A stretch of 64,000 nucleotides of DNA from Halomonas stenophila (GTDB lineage: Bacteria; Pseudomonadota; Gammaproteobacteria; Pseudomonadales; Halomonadaceae), in assembly GCF_014192275.1 (NCBI RefSeq), contig NZ_JACHXR010000003.1, positions 21,553 through 85,552 of the forward strand, given 5' to 3'. Below are positions 32,456 to 42,108 of this stretch, one piece after another. Below the pieces are notes generated by a model. That model saw only the letters and a program-made list of their open reading frames with translations, did no database searches and had not been told where the DNA came from. Each line of letters opens with the position of its first letter. Positions within the stretch are counted from its first letter, which is position 1. The translations under genes and the position numbers were made by a program.

Positions 32456-32848
32456 ATGCAGGACCGACCCTGGTGGCTGGCGGCGGCGCTGTCCGGCGCC
32501 CTGATGGTGATGGCCGGGGCCTTCGGCGCCCATGCCCTGGAGGGCAGCCTGGCCCCGCGGCTGGTGGCGGCCGTCGAGACCGGGGTGCGCTATCAGGCCT
32601 GGCACACCCTGGCGATGCTCGGGGTGCTGGCCTGGCGCGCCGCCTGCCCGCGCCCCGGTCAGCGCCTGGCCCTGGGCCTGTGGGCGGCGGGCATGCTGCT
32701 GTTCTCGGGCTCGCTGTATGCCCTGGCCCTGTCGGGACTGGCGGGCCTCGGCCTGGTCACGCCGCTGGGCGGGGTGCTGCTGATCGGCGGCTGGCTGGCG
32801 CTGGCCGCGACGGCGGGCCGGGCTCAGTCGCCGTCCGGCAGCACATAG
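32456..32848 (+). CDS. DUF423 family membrane protein
   Basis: Inner-membrane protein of 130 aa with four hydrophobic helices. The family signature GAFGAHALEGSLAP at residues about 21-34 and YQAWHTLAMLG are clear (E. coli YgdD type). Function unknown. GCAGGAGA precedes the ATG; it is divergent from thiS. Its last eight codons overlap the 3' end of the convergent thioesterase gene. Confidence 0.85.
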   Translation: MQDRPWWLAAALSGALMVMAGAFGAHALEGSLAPRLVAAVETGVRYQAWHTLAMLGVLAWRAACPRPGQRLALGLWAAGMLLFSGSLYALALSGLAGLGLVTPLGGVLLIGGWLALAATAGRAQSPSGST

Positions 32849-33237
32849 GTCGCCGTGACCAGGGCCACCGGGGCCTCGTCGCCGGCGGAGAACAGCTGGA
32901 CCTCGCCCACCGCCAGGCGCCGTCCCAGCTTGAGCAGCCGCGCGTTGGCGATGATGTCGCGGTCGCCCCGCGGGCGACGCAGGAAGCGACAGTGCAGGTC
33001 ACTGGTCACGGCCATCGGCTCGGGACCGACCTGGGCCAGGATCGCCACATAGAGGCAGACATCGGCGAGCCCCATCAGGGTGGGACCGGACACGCTGGCG
33101 CCGGGACGCAGGTGCTCGTCCTCGATGGCCAGGCTCATGGTGGCGCGCATCTCGTCGATGCCCTCGATGGTGCCGGAACGCTGGGGGAAGACCTCGTCGA
33201 GGAAGTCCTCGATGGCGGCGGCGGTCATCACGGTCAT
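32824..33237 (-). CDS. PaaI-type hotdog thioesterase
   Basis: Predicted acyl-CoA thioesterase of 137 aa with one hotdog fold. The helix with GPTLMGLADVCLYVAILAQVG (residues about 51-71) and the strand TSDLHCRFLRRP are typical of the PaaI/YdiI group; the catalytic acidic residue would be the Asp of the GLADV turn. GGGAG seven bases upstream supports the ATG at 33237 over an ATG twelve codons earlier. Converges on the DUF423 gene. Substrate unknown. Confidence 0.75.
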   Translation of the reverse strand: MTVMTAAAIEDFLDEVFPQRSGTIEGIDEMRATMSLAIEDEHLRPGASVSGPTLMGLADVCLYVAILAQVGPEPMAVTSDLHCRFLRRPRGDRDIIANARLLKLGRRLAVGEVQLFSAGDEAPVALVTATYVLPDGD

Positions 33238-33354
33238 GGGGCGCTCCCTGCGGCAGTGGACGATGGTCCCCAAGATAGCCCAGCTGGCCGGCCGCGCACA
33301 GTCGCCTCAAGGGGCGAGGAATAGTCTATGCCCAAAGTCCTCACCCCTCAGCCT

Positions 33355-33407
33355 GAACCTCGAACCTCGAACCTCGAACCTCGAACCTCGAACCTCGAAC
33401 CTCGAAC
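33355..33407. repeat. Heptamer tandem repeat GAACCTC, seven copies
   Basis: Seven perfect consecutive copies of the 7-bp unit GAACCTC plus a partial GAAC, ending three bases before the glcB stop codon on the opposite strand. The number of units could vary by slippage. There is no spacer structure, so it is not a CRISPR. Confidence 0.95.
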
Positions 33408-33409
33408 GA

Positions 33410-35596
33410 TTATCCCGCCTTGTGCACCGCCCGCCAGTGATGCAGCAGCGGCTCGGTGTAGCCCGAGGGCTGCTCGAGCCCCTTGAAGATCAGGTCCGAG
33501 GCGGCCTGGAAGGCGTGGGAGGCGGAGAAGTCGGCGCTCATCGGCGCGTAGTCCGGATCCCCGGTATTCTGCTGGTCCACCACCCTGGCCATGCGCTCCA
33601 GGGTCGCCCGGACCCGGTCGGCACCCACCACGCCATGATGCAGCCAGTTGGCCACGTGCTGACTGGAGATGCGCAGGGTGGCGCGGTCCTCCATCAGGCC
33701 CACGTCATGGATGTCCGGCACCTTGGAACAGCCCACGCCATGCTCGACCCAGCGCACCACGTAGCCGAGGATGCCCTGGCAGTTGTTGTCGAGCTCCTGC
33801 TGGATCTCCTCGTCGGACCAGGCCGGGTTCTCGGCCACCGGCACGGTGAGCAGGTCGTCGAGGAGCTCTTCACGCAGGGCACGCTCGCCCTGGGCCTCCA
33901 GCTCGCGCTGCACCTCGGCCACATTGACCTGGTGATAGTGCAGCGCGTGCAGGGTGGCGGCGGTGGGGGACGGCACCCAGGCGGTGTTGGCGCCGGCCTT
34001 GGGATGGCCGATCTTCTGCTCCAGCATGGCGGCCATCAGGTCCGGCATGGCCCACATGCCCTTGCCGATCTGGGCATGGCCGCGCAGGCCGCAGGCCAGG
34101 CCGACCTGGACGTTGCTGCGCTCGTAGGCGCCGATCCAGGTGCTGTTCTTCATGTCGCCCTTGCGGATCATCGGCCCGGCGGCCATGACGGTGTGCATCT
34201 CGTCGCCGGTGCGATCGAGGAAGCCGGTGTTGATGAACACCACCCGCGAGGTCGCCTCGTTGATGCAGGCCTTGAGGTTGACCGAGGTGCGGCGCTCCTC
34301 GTCCATGATGCCCATCTTGAGGGTGTCCCGGGACAGGCCCAGCAGGTCCTCGACGCGGCCGAACAGCTCGTTGGCGAAGGCCACTTCCCGGGGGCCATGC
34401 ATCTTCGGCTTGACGATGTACACCGAGCCCTGGCGGGAATTGCGCGGCTGCCCCGCGCCCTTCTGGAGGTCGTGCAGGGCGACCAGGCTGGTGAGGATGC
34501 CGTCGAGGATGCCCTCCGGCAGCTCGTTGCCCTCGGCATCGAGCACCGCCGGGGTGGTCATCAGGTGACCGACGTTGCGCACGAACAGCAGGGCGCGGCC
34601 CGGCAGGGTCACCTCGCCGCCCCGGGGGTCGGTCCAGGTCCGGTCGCCGTGCAGGCGGCGGGTGAAGGACTTGCCGCCCTTCTCGATCTGCTCCTCGAGG
34701 TCGCCCTTCATCAGGCCCAGCCAGTTGGCGTAGACGCCGACCTTGTCCTCGGCGTCCACCGCGGCCACGGAATCCTCGCAGTCCATGATGGCGGTCAGTG
34801 CGGCCTCGACGACCACGTCCTTGACCCCCGCCGGGTCGGTCTTGCCGATGGGATGCCCGGCATCGACCTGGATCTCCAGGTGCAAGTCATGGTTGACCAG
34901 CAGGATGGCGGAGGGCGCGGCGGCCTCGCCCTGGTAGCCGACCAGCTTGCCCGGCTCCTTGAGGCCGGTCTCGCGACCGCCGTCCAGGGTCACCGTGAGG
35001 TGGCCGTCACGCAGGGCGTACTTCACCGCCTCGCGGTGCGAGCCGGTCGCCAGCGGCGCGGCGCGGTCGAGCACGCCACGGGCGTAGGCGATGACCTTCT
35101 CCGCCCGCCTCGGATTGAAGCTCTCGCCCTTCTCGGCGCCGTCCTCCTCGGCGATGGCGTCGGTGCCGTAGAGGGCATCGTAGAGGCTGCCCCAGCGGGC
35201 GTTGGCGGCATTCAGGGCATAGCGGGCATTGTTGACCGGCACCACCAGCTGCGGGCCGGCCTGCACGGCGATCTCGCGGTCGACATCGGTGGTGGTGACC
35301 TGGACCTTGGCGGGCGCCTGCTCGAGGTAGCCGACCCGCTCGAGGAAGCCACGGTAGGCTGGCATGTCGCGGATCGGGCCCGGGTTCTCGCGGTGCCAGG
35401 CATCGAGCTCGCCCTGCAGGCGGTCGCGCTCGGCGAGCAGTTCACGGTTCTTCGGTGTCAGATCATGAAACAGGGCGTCCACGCCGCGCCAGAAGTCGTC
35501 GGGGTCGACCCCGGTGCCCGGCAGGGCCTGCTCGTTGATGAAACGGTCCAGTTCGGCGGCCACCTGGAGACGGTGGCGGGTGATGCGTTGGGTCAT
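33410..35596 (-). CDS. glcB: Malate synthase G
   Basis: Condenses glyoxylate and acetyl-CoA to malate in the glyoxylate cycle and in glycolate use; 728 aa, the normal size of the single-chain G isoform. Family blocks include [18 protein letters not shown] (about 267-284), [18 protein letters not shown] (catalytic Arg at about 338), [14 protein letters not shown] and the C-terminal [20 protein letters not shown] with the catalytic Asp near 630. The ATG at 35596 is preceded by GGAGAAC. Its promoter carries an IclR-box-like operator. A heptamer repeat follows the stop. Confidence 0.96.
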   Translation of the reverse strand: MTQRITRHRLQVAAELDRFINEQALPGTGVDPDDFWRGVDALFHDLTPKNRELLAERDRLQGELDAWHRENPGPIRDMPAYRGFLERVGYLEQAPAKVQVTTTDVDREIAVQAGPQLVVPVNNARYALNAANARWGSLYDALYGTDAIAEEDGAEKGESFNPRRAEKVIAYARGVLDRAAPLATGSHREAVKYALRDGHLTVTLDGGRETGLKEPGKLVGYQGEAAAPSAILLVNHDLHLEIQVDAGHPIGKTDPAGVKDVVVEAALTAIMDCEDSVAAVDAEDKVGVYANWLGLMKGDLEEQIEKGGKSFTRRLHGDRTWTDPRGGEVTLPGRALLFVRNVGHLMTTPAVLDAEGNELPEGILDGILTSLVALHDLQKGAGQPRNSRQGSVYIVKPKMHGPREVAFANELFGRVEDLLGLSRDTLKMGIMDEERRTSVNLKACINEATSRVVFINTGFLDRTGDEMHTVMAAGPMIRKGDMKNSTWIGAYERSNVQVGLACGLRGHAQIGKGMWAMPDLMAAMLEQKIGHPKAGANTAWVPSPTAATLHALHYHQVNVAEVQRELEAQGERALREELLDDLLTVPVAENPAWSDEEIQQELDNNCQGILGYVVRWVEHGVGCSKVPDIHDVGLMEDRATLRISSQHVANWLHHGVVGADRVRATLERMARVVDQQNTGDPDYAPMSADFSASHAFQAASDLIFKGLEQPSGYTEPLLHHWRAVHKAG

Positions 35597-35677
35597 GGGG
35601 TCGTTCTCCTATGCGTGGCGATCCGGCGTCCCCTGGCACCGAACAGCCGGACAGGGCAAGGTGACTGCGTGATGACA

Positions 35678-35706
35678 ATTTTGTGGAAATTGCTTCCACA
35701 TGTAAA
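35678..35706 (-). promoter_or_regulatory. glcB promoter with IclR-box-like operator in the spacer
   Basis: On the minus strand TTTACA (35706-35701), a 17-base spacer and CAAAAT (35683-35678) form a sigma-70 promoter upstream of glcB. The spacer contains the perfect dyad TGTGGAA-N5-TTCCACA. Read on the plus strand, its core TGGAAATTGCTTCCA matches the E. coli IclR box TGGAAATNATTTCCA at all but two positions, so repression by an IclR-type regulator when acetate or glyoxylate is absent is plausible. Confidence 0.6.
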
Positions 35707-35836
35707 CCCGACACCGGCGGACATCCCCGCAGGGTAGACCAAAAGACGAGAGCCGGTAGTCTGACTCCCGACATTAATGAACAGTGGTTCCGCCCTCGGC
35801 AAGACGCTAGCATGGGCAGTCATTGCGGAGGACTCG

Positions 35837-36829
35837 ATGAGCGATTTCAGCCCCCTACAGGCCCTGGGCCCGATTGCGCCCGCCGACCGGACCGGCCAGG
35901 ATCTCGAGCGCTACCTCGGGCACTATGGCCTGGCGCCGCTGCTGGCCGAGCACGTGGGGCTCTATGTGGGCTACGTGGACGCCCACGGCTTCCGCCTCTG
36001 GACCCAGGTGTGGAGCCCACCGGCCCCCATCGGCACGGCCTTCGTGGTACATGGTTACTATGACCACCTGGGGCTCTATCGTCACCTGCTCGAGTGCCTG
36101 CTCGATCGCGGCTGGCGGGTGGTGCTCTGGGACCTGCCGGGCCACGGGCTGTCGAGCGGCGCGCGGGCCTCCATCGGCGACTTCGACGAATACGGCGACT
36201 GCCTGCGCAGCCTGCAACACCACCTGGCGGCCCAGGACCTGGTGCCCCAGCCCTGGCTCGGCATCGGCCAGAGTACCGGGGCGGCGATACTGGCCACCGA
36301 CGCCCTGCGCCGGGGCGATGACGGCCATTGGGCCGGCCTGGCCCTGCTCGCCCCGTTGGTGCGCCCCTGGGGCTGGTCCCAGTCGAGCTGGCTGCACCGC
36401 CTGGTGGGCCCCTTCCTCCGCTCGGTCCCGCGCCGCTTCCGCGACAATTCCACGGACAGCGACTTCTCCACCTTCCTGCGCGAGGGTGACCCGCTGCAGC
36501 CGGACCGCCTGGCCATGGAATGGGTGGACGCCATGCGGCGCTGGATGCCCCAGCTGCTGTCCCTGCCGGCCAGCCCCGTGCCGACCCTGATCCTGCAGGG
36601 CGAACAGGACCTGACCGTGGACTGGGAGTGGAATCTCGAGGTACTGGAGCGCAAGTTTCCCAACGCCGTGGTTCATCGCCACCCCGAGGCCCGCCACCAC
36701 CTGGTCAACGAGGCCGAGCCGATCCGACGGGTGCTGTTCGAGGCGCTGGAAGGCTTCATCGCCGGCCTCGAGCCCCATCGCGTCGACCGACCGGCGCGTC
36801 CGCCGAGTCGGAGGCGCTCGGCCCCATGA
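35837..36829 (+). CDS. Alpha/beta hydrolase, monoacylglycerol-lipase-like
   Basis: Cytoplasmic hydrolase of 330 aa with the serine-aminopeptidase/lysophospholipase (Hydrolase_4) pattern. Elements in order: HGYYDHLGLYRHL oxyanion loop, WDLPGHGLSSG, nucleophile elbow GQSTGA (Ser near residue 145), acid residue in LQGEQDLTVDW and His in ARHHLVNE. GGAGGA five bases before the ATG at 35837 fixes the start; an in-frame extension to 35777 is unlikely. Its stop overlaps the following lipoprotein gene as ATGA. True substrate unknown. Confidence 0.78.
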   Translation: MSDFSPLQALGPIAPADRTGQDLERYLGHYGLAPLLAEHVGLYVGYVDAHGFRLWTQVWSPPAPIGTAFVVHGYYDHLGLYRHLLECLLDRGWRVVLWDLPGHGLSSGARASIGDFDEYGDCLRSLQHHLAAQDLVPQPWLGIGQSTGAAILATDALRRGDDGHWAGLALLAPLVRPWGWSQSSWLHRLVGPFLRSVPRRFRDNSTDSDFSTFLREGDPLQPDRLAMEWVDAMRRWMPQLLSLPASPVPTLILQGEQDLTVDWEWNLEVLERKFPNAVVHRHPEARHHLVNEAEPIRRVLFEALEGFIAGLEPHRVDRPARPPSRRRSAP

Positions 36830-37320
36830 CGCGACGCCTGCTGCTCCTGCTCCCGCTGTTCCTGTTGCTCGTCGGCTGCGCCGGCACCTGGGACGCCCCG
36901 GACGCCCCCCAGACCGTGCGCCAGGCGCTGCTGGGGCTCGGCAAGCGGGCCGCCGAGGAGGTGGCAACGGCATCGCCCCTGCCCCGCCCCAGCGCCGACC
37001 AGGTCCTGCTGCTGGCCATGCCCGAGGTCGACCCCGACCTCCCGCTGGGCGATTCGCGCCTGCTCGAGAGCCTGACCCGGGCCCTGCTCGGCATCGACCA
37101 GGGGCCCCAGGTCCTCGACTGGCGGCCGGCCCTGTCCGAGGGCGCCGGCCGCAACCAGTGGCGCCTGGATAGCCGACTGATCGCCACCGGCCCGCGCCTG
37201 ACGCTGTCCGACCGGCAGCTGCTGCCCTACCGGCTGCAGCTGACCCTGCGCCGCCCCGGCAGCGGGACGGCGCTCTGGGAGTCCACCATCGACGGCGCCC
37301 TGGATGCTTCCGCGCTCTGA
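36826..37320 (+). CDS. Predicted lipoprotein, unknown function
   Basis: Small protein of 164 aa with a type II signal peptide: hydrophobic residues 5-16 and lipobox LVGC, so Cys18 should be lipidated. Gly and Thr follow at +3 and +4, with no Asp at +2, which favours the outer membrane. The rest is a beta-rich soluble domain with DQVLLLAMPEVDPDLPLGDSRLL and PYRLQLTLRRPGSGTALWE, somewhat like penicillin-binding-protein activator or FlgO-type domains, but I do not assign a family. It is translationally coupled to the hydrolase gene by an ATGA overlap. Confidence 0.65.
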   Translation: MTRRLLLLLPLFLLLVGCAGTWDAPDAPQTVRQALLGLGKRAAEEVATASPLPRPSADQVLLLAMPEVDPDLPLGDSRLLESLTRALLGIDQGPQVLDWRPALSEGAGRNQWRLDSRLIATGPRLTLSDRQLLPYRLQLTLRRPGSGTALWESTIDGALDASAL

Positions 37321-37336
37321 GCGCCCCCCCGCGCCC

Positions 37337-38842
37337 TCAGCCGCCGCTGAGTAACCGGTCGAGCTGGCGATAGCCGATGGCCTCGATCAACTGCTCGCGG
37401 CCGGGGCGCGGCAGCCCGGCCAGGTCGGCCAGGGTCAGGGCCACCCGCAGCACCCGGTGGTAGGCCCGGGCCGACAGCCGGAGCCGCTCCAGCACCCCGG
37501 CCAGCCAGGCCCGGTCGCCGGCGTCGAGGGCACAGGCGCGCTCCAGCTCGCCCCCCGCCAGGTGGGCATTGAGCGCGCCCCGGGCCAGTTGGCGCTCGCG
37601 GGCCGCCAGCACCCGGGCACGTACCGTCGCCGACCCCTCCCCGGCCTCCCGGGAGGTCAGCTGCTCGGGCGGCAGCGCCGGCACCTCCACCTGCAGGTCG
37701 ATGCGGTCCAGCAGCGGTCCCGACAGGCGCGCCTGATAGCGCTGGATCTGAGCCGCGGTGCACTGGCAGGCCTGTCGGGGGTCGCCCAGGTGGCCGCAGG
37801 GGCAGGGATTCATCGCCGCCACCAGCTGGAAGCGCGCCGGGTAGCAGCGCTCGTGGTTGGCCCGGGCGATGTGGATCCGTCCGGACTCCATGGGCTCGCG
37901 CATCACCTCCAGCACCTGGCGGGAGAACTCCGGCAGCTCGTCGAGGAACAGCACCCCGTGGTGGGCCAGGGAGATCTCCCCGGGACGCGGTCGCGAGCCG
38001 CCACCGACCAGGGCCACCGCGCTGGCGGTGTGGTGCGGCGCGCGGAAGGGCCGGCGGCCCCACTGCTCGCGCAGCGGCAGGCCGCTCACCGAGCGCACCG
38101 CCGCCACCTCGAGGGCCTCGTCCTCGCCGAGCGGCGGCAGGATGCCCGGCAGCCGGCTGGCCAGCATGGTCTTGCCGGTGCCGGGCGGGCCGGCGAACAG
38201 CAGGTTGTGGCCCCCGGCCGCCGCCACCTCCAGCGCGCGACGCGCCTGGTGCTGGCCGCGCACCTCGCAGAGGTCGGCCCCCGGCGCCTCGCCGATCGCT
38301 GGCCGCTCCAGCCGGTGGGCGGGGATGGGCGCCTGGCCCAGCAGGTGGGCCACCACCTCGAGCAGATGGGCGGCGGGCAGCACCTCGAGCTCGCCGGCCA
38401 GCGCCGCCTCGTCGGCGTTGGCGACGGGCACGATCAGTCGGCGACCGGCGCGCCGCGCCGCCAGGGCCAGGGGCAGCACGCCGGTCACCGGCCGCAGGGC
38501 CCCGTCCAGGGCCAGCTCGCCCACGCACTCGGTGGCCTCGAGGGCCTCGGCGGGCACCTGCCCGGAGGCCACCAGCAGGCCCAGGGCGATGGGCAGGTCG
38601 AAGCGCCCGCCGTCCTTGGGCAGGTCGGCGGGCGCCAGGTTGAGGGTGATGCGTCGCAGGGGGAAGTCGAAGCCGGCATTGACCAAGGCACTGCGCACCC
38701 GCTCGCGGCTCTCCTTGACCGCCGCCTCCGGCAGCCCGACCAGGGTGATGCCGGGCAGACCGTTGGCCAGGTGCACCTCCACCAGGACCTCGGGGGCCTC
38801 GAGGCCGAGGCCGGCCCGGGTGCGTATGATTGCCAGCGTCAT
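37337..38842 (-). CDS. comM: YifB/ComM family Mg-chelatase-like AAA+ helicase
   Basis: 501 aa, cytoplasmic. N-terminal Lon-protease-like domain (about 20-140), AAA+ domain with Walker A GPPGTGKTML near residue 217 and Walker B VLFLDELPEF near 295, Mg-chelatase C-terminal helices after about 400. Two CxC/CxxxC pairs in MNPCPCGHLGDPRQACQC are a known ComM feature. In naturally competent bacteria ComM drives branch migration during recombination of incoming DNA. Length is typical. It follows ubiK by 64 bases on the same strand. Confidence 0.9.
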   Translation of the reverse strand: MTLAIIRTRAGLGLEAPEVLVEVHLANGLPGITLVGLPEAAVKESRERVRSALVNAGFDFPLRRITLNLAPADLPKDGGRFDLPIALGLLVASGQVPAEALEATECVGELALDGALRPVTGVLPLALAARRAGRRLIVPVANADEAALAGELEVLPAAHLLEVVAHLLGQAPIPAHRLERPAIGEAPGADLCEVRGQHQARRALEVAAAGGHNLLFAGPPGTGKTMLASRLPGILPPLGEDEALEVAAVRSVSGLPLREQWGRRPFRAPHHTASAVALVGGGSRPRPGEISLAHHGVLFLDELPEFSRQVLEVMREPMESGRIHIARANHERCYPARFQLVAAMNPCPCGHLGDPRQACQCTAAQIQRYQARLSGPLLDRIDLQVEVPALPPEQLTSREAGEGSATVRARVLAARERQLARGALNAHLAGGELERACALDAGDRAWLAGVLERLRLSARAYHRVLRVALTLADLAGLPRPGREQLIEAIGYRQLDRLLSGG

Positions 38843-38906
38843 CGGCGGTCCCTCGCACGTTGTCTGCCCTCAGGCTAGACCAGCGCCGACGGGACCGCTC
38901 GATGGC

Positions 38907-39254
38907 TCAGCGGCCGGTCTCGCCGGCGCCGGCACCCTCCTCGGGCGCGGCAGGGGGTTCCGGGGCCTCGATGGCCGGGGCCGGCGCCTCGCGGTCGGCC
39001 GCCGGCCGGGAGGTCTCCAGCGCCTCCTCCAGGGCCGCGACCTGCTTCTCCAGGGCCTCGACCCGGCCACGGGTGCGCTGCAGCACGTCCATCAGGATGT
39101 CGAAGTCCTCCCGAGACACCAGCTCCAGGCGGTCGAAGGCGCCCCGCACGACCTGCTGGATGCCCTTCTGCACCTCCTCGGGGGCCTGGGAGGCGCCCTG
39201 CAGGCGTTCGCCGATCTGCTGAGCCAGTCGACTGATGCGATCTTGGCTGACCAT
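38907..39254 (-). CDS. ubiK: Ubiquinone biosynthesis accessory factor UbiK (YqiC family)
   Basis: Small coiled-coil protein, 115 aa. Residues about 1-85 fit the family (formerly DUF526/BMFP): SQDRISRLAQQIGERLQ, then FDRLELVSREDFDILMDVLQRTRGRVEALEKQVAALEEALE. A C-terminal tail of about 30 residues rich in Ala, Glu and Pro is not conserved. UbiK helps the aerobic ubiquinone-synthesis complex in the cytoplasm. The ATG at 39254 is preceded by AGGAGAG. It is divergent from glnK. Confidence 0.85.
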   Translation of the reverse strand: MVSQDRISRLAQQIGERLQGASQAPEEVQKGIQQVVRGAFDRLELVSREDFDILMDVLQRTRGRVEALEKQVAALEEALETSRPAADREAPAPAIEAPEPPAAPEEGAGAGETGR

Positions 39255-39399
39255 GGTGTCTCTCCTGAACGGTGGTGGGATGGCTGTCCGACAGGATACG
39301 CAAGGCGCGCGCGGTGCGCATTCCCCCACGCTCGCTGCTTCATGGCGCAGCCCCGCCGCAGATCGGCACCAAGACGGTGCATCGAGGTGCCCCCCATGA

Positions 39400-39888
<489 letters not shown>

Positions 39889-39925
39889 AGCGACCGCCCA
39901 TCCCCCTTCATGAGGAGTGACCGTC

Positions 39926-41245
39926 ATGACTGAGTTGACCGAGCTGAGCTACGCGCTCGATACCTTCTACTTCCTGATCTGTGGCGTCCTGGTGATGTGG
40001 ATGGCCGCCGGCTTCTCGATGCTCGAGGCCGGCCTGGTGCGTTCCAAGAACACCGCCGAGATCCTGACCAAGAACATCGCGCTGTTCGCCGTCGCCAGCA
40101 CCATGTACCTGCTGCTGGGCTACTACCTGATGTACTCCGGCTCCGCGGGCGGCCTCCTGCCCAACCTGGGCTTCCTGCTGGGCGGCGAGAATACCGTGGC
40201 CGCGGTGACCGCCGGCGGCGACGACGCGCCCTACTACTCCATGCGCGCCGACTTCTTCTTCCAGGTCGTGTTCGTGGCCACCGCCATGTCCATCGTTTCC
40301 GGGGCCGTGGCCGAGCGCATGAAGCTGTGGGCCTTCCTGGCCTTCACCGTGGTGATGACCGGCGTCATCTACCCGGTCTCCGGTTACTGGACCTGGGGCG
40401 GCGGCTGGCTGGCCGAGGTCGGCTTCTCCGACTATGCCGGCTCCGGCATCGTGCACCTGGCCGGGGCGGCCGCGGCGCTGGCCGGCGTGCTGGTGCTCGG
40501 CCCGCGCAAGGGCAAGTACGGCAAGGACGGCAGCATCTTCGCCATCCCCGGCGCCAACCTGCCGCTGGCGACCCTCGGCACCTTCATCCTGTGGATGGGC
40601 TGGTTCGGCTTCAACGGCGGCTCCGAGCTGAAGGTGTCCGACGTCAGCTCGGCCAACAACATGGCCCAGGTGCTGGTGAACACCAACGCCGCCGCCGCCG
40701 GCGGGGTGATCGCCGCGCTGATCCTGGCCAAGCTGTGGTTCCGCAAGGCCGACCTGACCATGGCCCTCAACGGCGCCATCGCCGGCCTGGTGTCCATCAC
40801 CGCCGACCCGCTGTCGCCCAGCGCCCTGGGCGCCACCCTGATCGGCGGCGTGGGTGGCCTGCTGGTGGTGGTGTCCATCGTCGGCCTCGACAAGCTCAAG
40901 CTCGACGACCCGGTGGGTGCGATCTCCGCCCACGGCGTGGCCGGCCTCTGGGGCGTGCTGGTAGTGCCGCTCTCCAACGACGGTGCCTCCTTCGGTGCCC
41001 AGATCATCGGCATCCTCGGCATCTTCGCCTGGGTGTTCATCGCCAGCCTGGCCGTGTGGCTGATCATCAAGGCCGTGATGGGCGTCCGGGTCAGCGAGGA
41101 AGAGGAATACGAGGGCGTCGACCTGGCCGAGTGCGGTCTCGAAGCCTACCCCGAGTTCACCGTCTCCAAGGTGCACGGTGGTGGCGCCGGCCGCAGCCGG
41201 GCCGAAGGGCTGAGCCAGCCGCAGATGAGCCCCCGCACCGAATGA
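39926..41245 (+). CDS. amtB: Ammonium transporter
   Basis: Inner-membrane ammonium channel of 439 aa with 11 transmembrane helices, a trimer in known relatives. Conserved parts: FSMLEAGLVRSKN near the N-terminus, the Asp and pore His in DYAGSGIVHLAGA, and the second pore His in ISAHGVAGLWG. No separate signal peptide is obvious. The ATG at 39926 is preferred to an in-frame GTG nine bases upstream because GAGGAG would touch the GTG. It is 37 bases after glnK and ends before a strong terminator. Confidence 0.94.
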   Translation: MTELTELSYALDTFYFLICGVLVMWMAAGFSMLEAGLVRSKNTAEILTKNIALFAVASTMYLLLGYYLMYSGSAGGLLPNLGFLLGGENTVAAVTAGGDDAPYYSMRADFFFQVVFVATAMSIVSGAVAERMKLWAFLAFTVVMTGVIYPVSGYWTWGGGWLAEVGFSDYAGSGIVHLAGAAAALAGVLVLGPRKGKYGKDGSIFAIPGANLPLATLGTFILWMGWFGFNGGSELKVSDVSSANNMAQVLVNTNAAAAGGVIAALILAKLWFRKADLTMALNGAIAGLVSITADPLSPSALGATLIGGVGGLLVVVSIVGLDKLKLDDPVGAISAHGVAGLWGVLVVPLSNDGASFGAQIIGILGIFAWVFIASLAVWLIIKAVMGVRVSEEEEYEGVDLAECGLEAYPEFTVSKVHGGGAGRSRAEGLSQPQMSPRTE

Positions 41246-41268
41246 CACCGATGGCAGCAGGCATCACG

Positions 41269-41294
41269 ATGGCCCCTCGCGGGGCCATTTTTTT
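41269..41294 (+). terminator. Intrinsic terminator after amtB
   Basis: ATGGCCCC and GGGGCCAT form an 8-bp stem around TCGC, followed by six further T residues. It separates glnK-amtB from the second PII gene. Confidence 0.9.
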
Positions 41295-41331
41295 ATTCCT
41301 CCCGCAGGGGGTGTATGCTCTGGCACAATGA

Positions 41332-41726
<395 letters not shown>

Positions 41727-41727
<1 letters not shown>

Positions 41728-41987
41728 TCACCCAGGTGGCGCCGATACCTGCCGCAAGATCGGCGACGGCAAGATCTTCGTCACCGCCCTGGAGCAGGTC
41801 AGCGGAACGCCGCACCGCCGCCTCCGTACCGGCGAGACCGACAAGGACGCGGTCTGATCACCCAGGTGGCACTGACACCTTCAGCAAGATCGGCGACGGC
41901 AAGATCTTCGTCACCGCCCTGGAGCAGGTCAGCGGAACGCCGCACCGCCGCCTCCGTACCGGCGAGACCAACAAGGACGCGGTCTAA
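41727..41987 (+). repeat. Two tandem extra copies of the glnB 3' end (130-bp units)
   Basis: The gene's last 111 bases (from 41617) are repeated at 41727-41857 and 41857-41987. Both extra copies share the same two insertions, replacing the IRI codons with SGTPHRRL, so one derives from the other. Each keeps the gene's reading frame for [15 protein letters not shown] and ends in an in-frame stop (TGA, then TAA), but has no start codon or RBS. They are not functional genes. This accounts for most of the 381-base stretch between glnB and the porin gene. Confidence 0.9.
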
Positions 41988-42026
41988 GCTCGAAGCAGTA
42001 ATGCCGAGCTCCTCCCCTGAAACGTC

Positions 42027-42059
42027 AAACCCTCCGAGGCATCACCTCGGAGGGTTTTT
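42027..42059 (+). terminator. Intrinsic terminator after the glnB repeat region
   Basis: AAACCCTCCGAGG and CCTCGGAGGGTTT form a perfect 13-bp stem around CATCA, ending in a run of five T. It follows the last repeat copy by 39 bases. It may also stop the convergent porin transcript, although the T-tract favours the plus strand. Confidence 0.9.
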
Positions 42060-42108
42060 CTTCCCGCTTCAAGCTTACGGCTTATCGCTCCCGGCGAAGC
42101 CGGTTGGC

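Noticed and set aside
33355..33407. Short regularly repeated sequence as a CRISPR array
   Set aside because: The units are contiguous heptamers with no spacers and no cas genes nearby.
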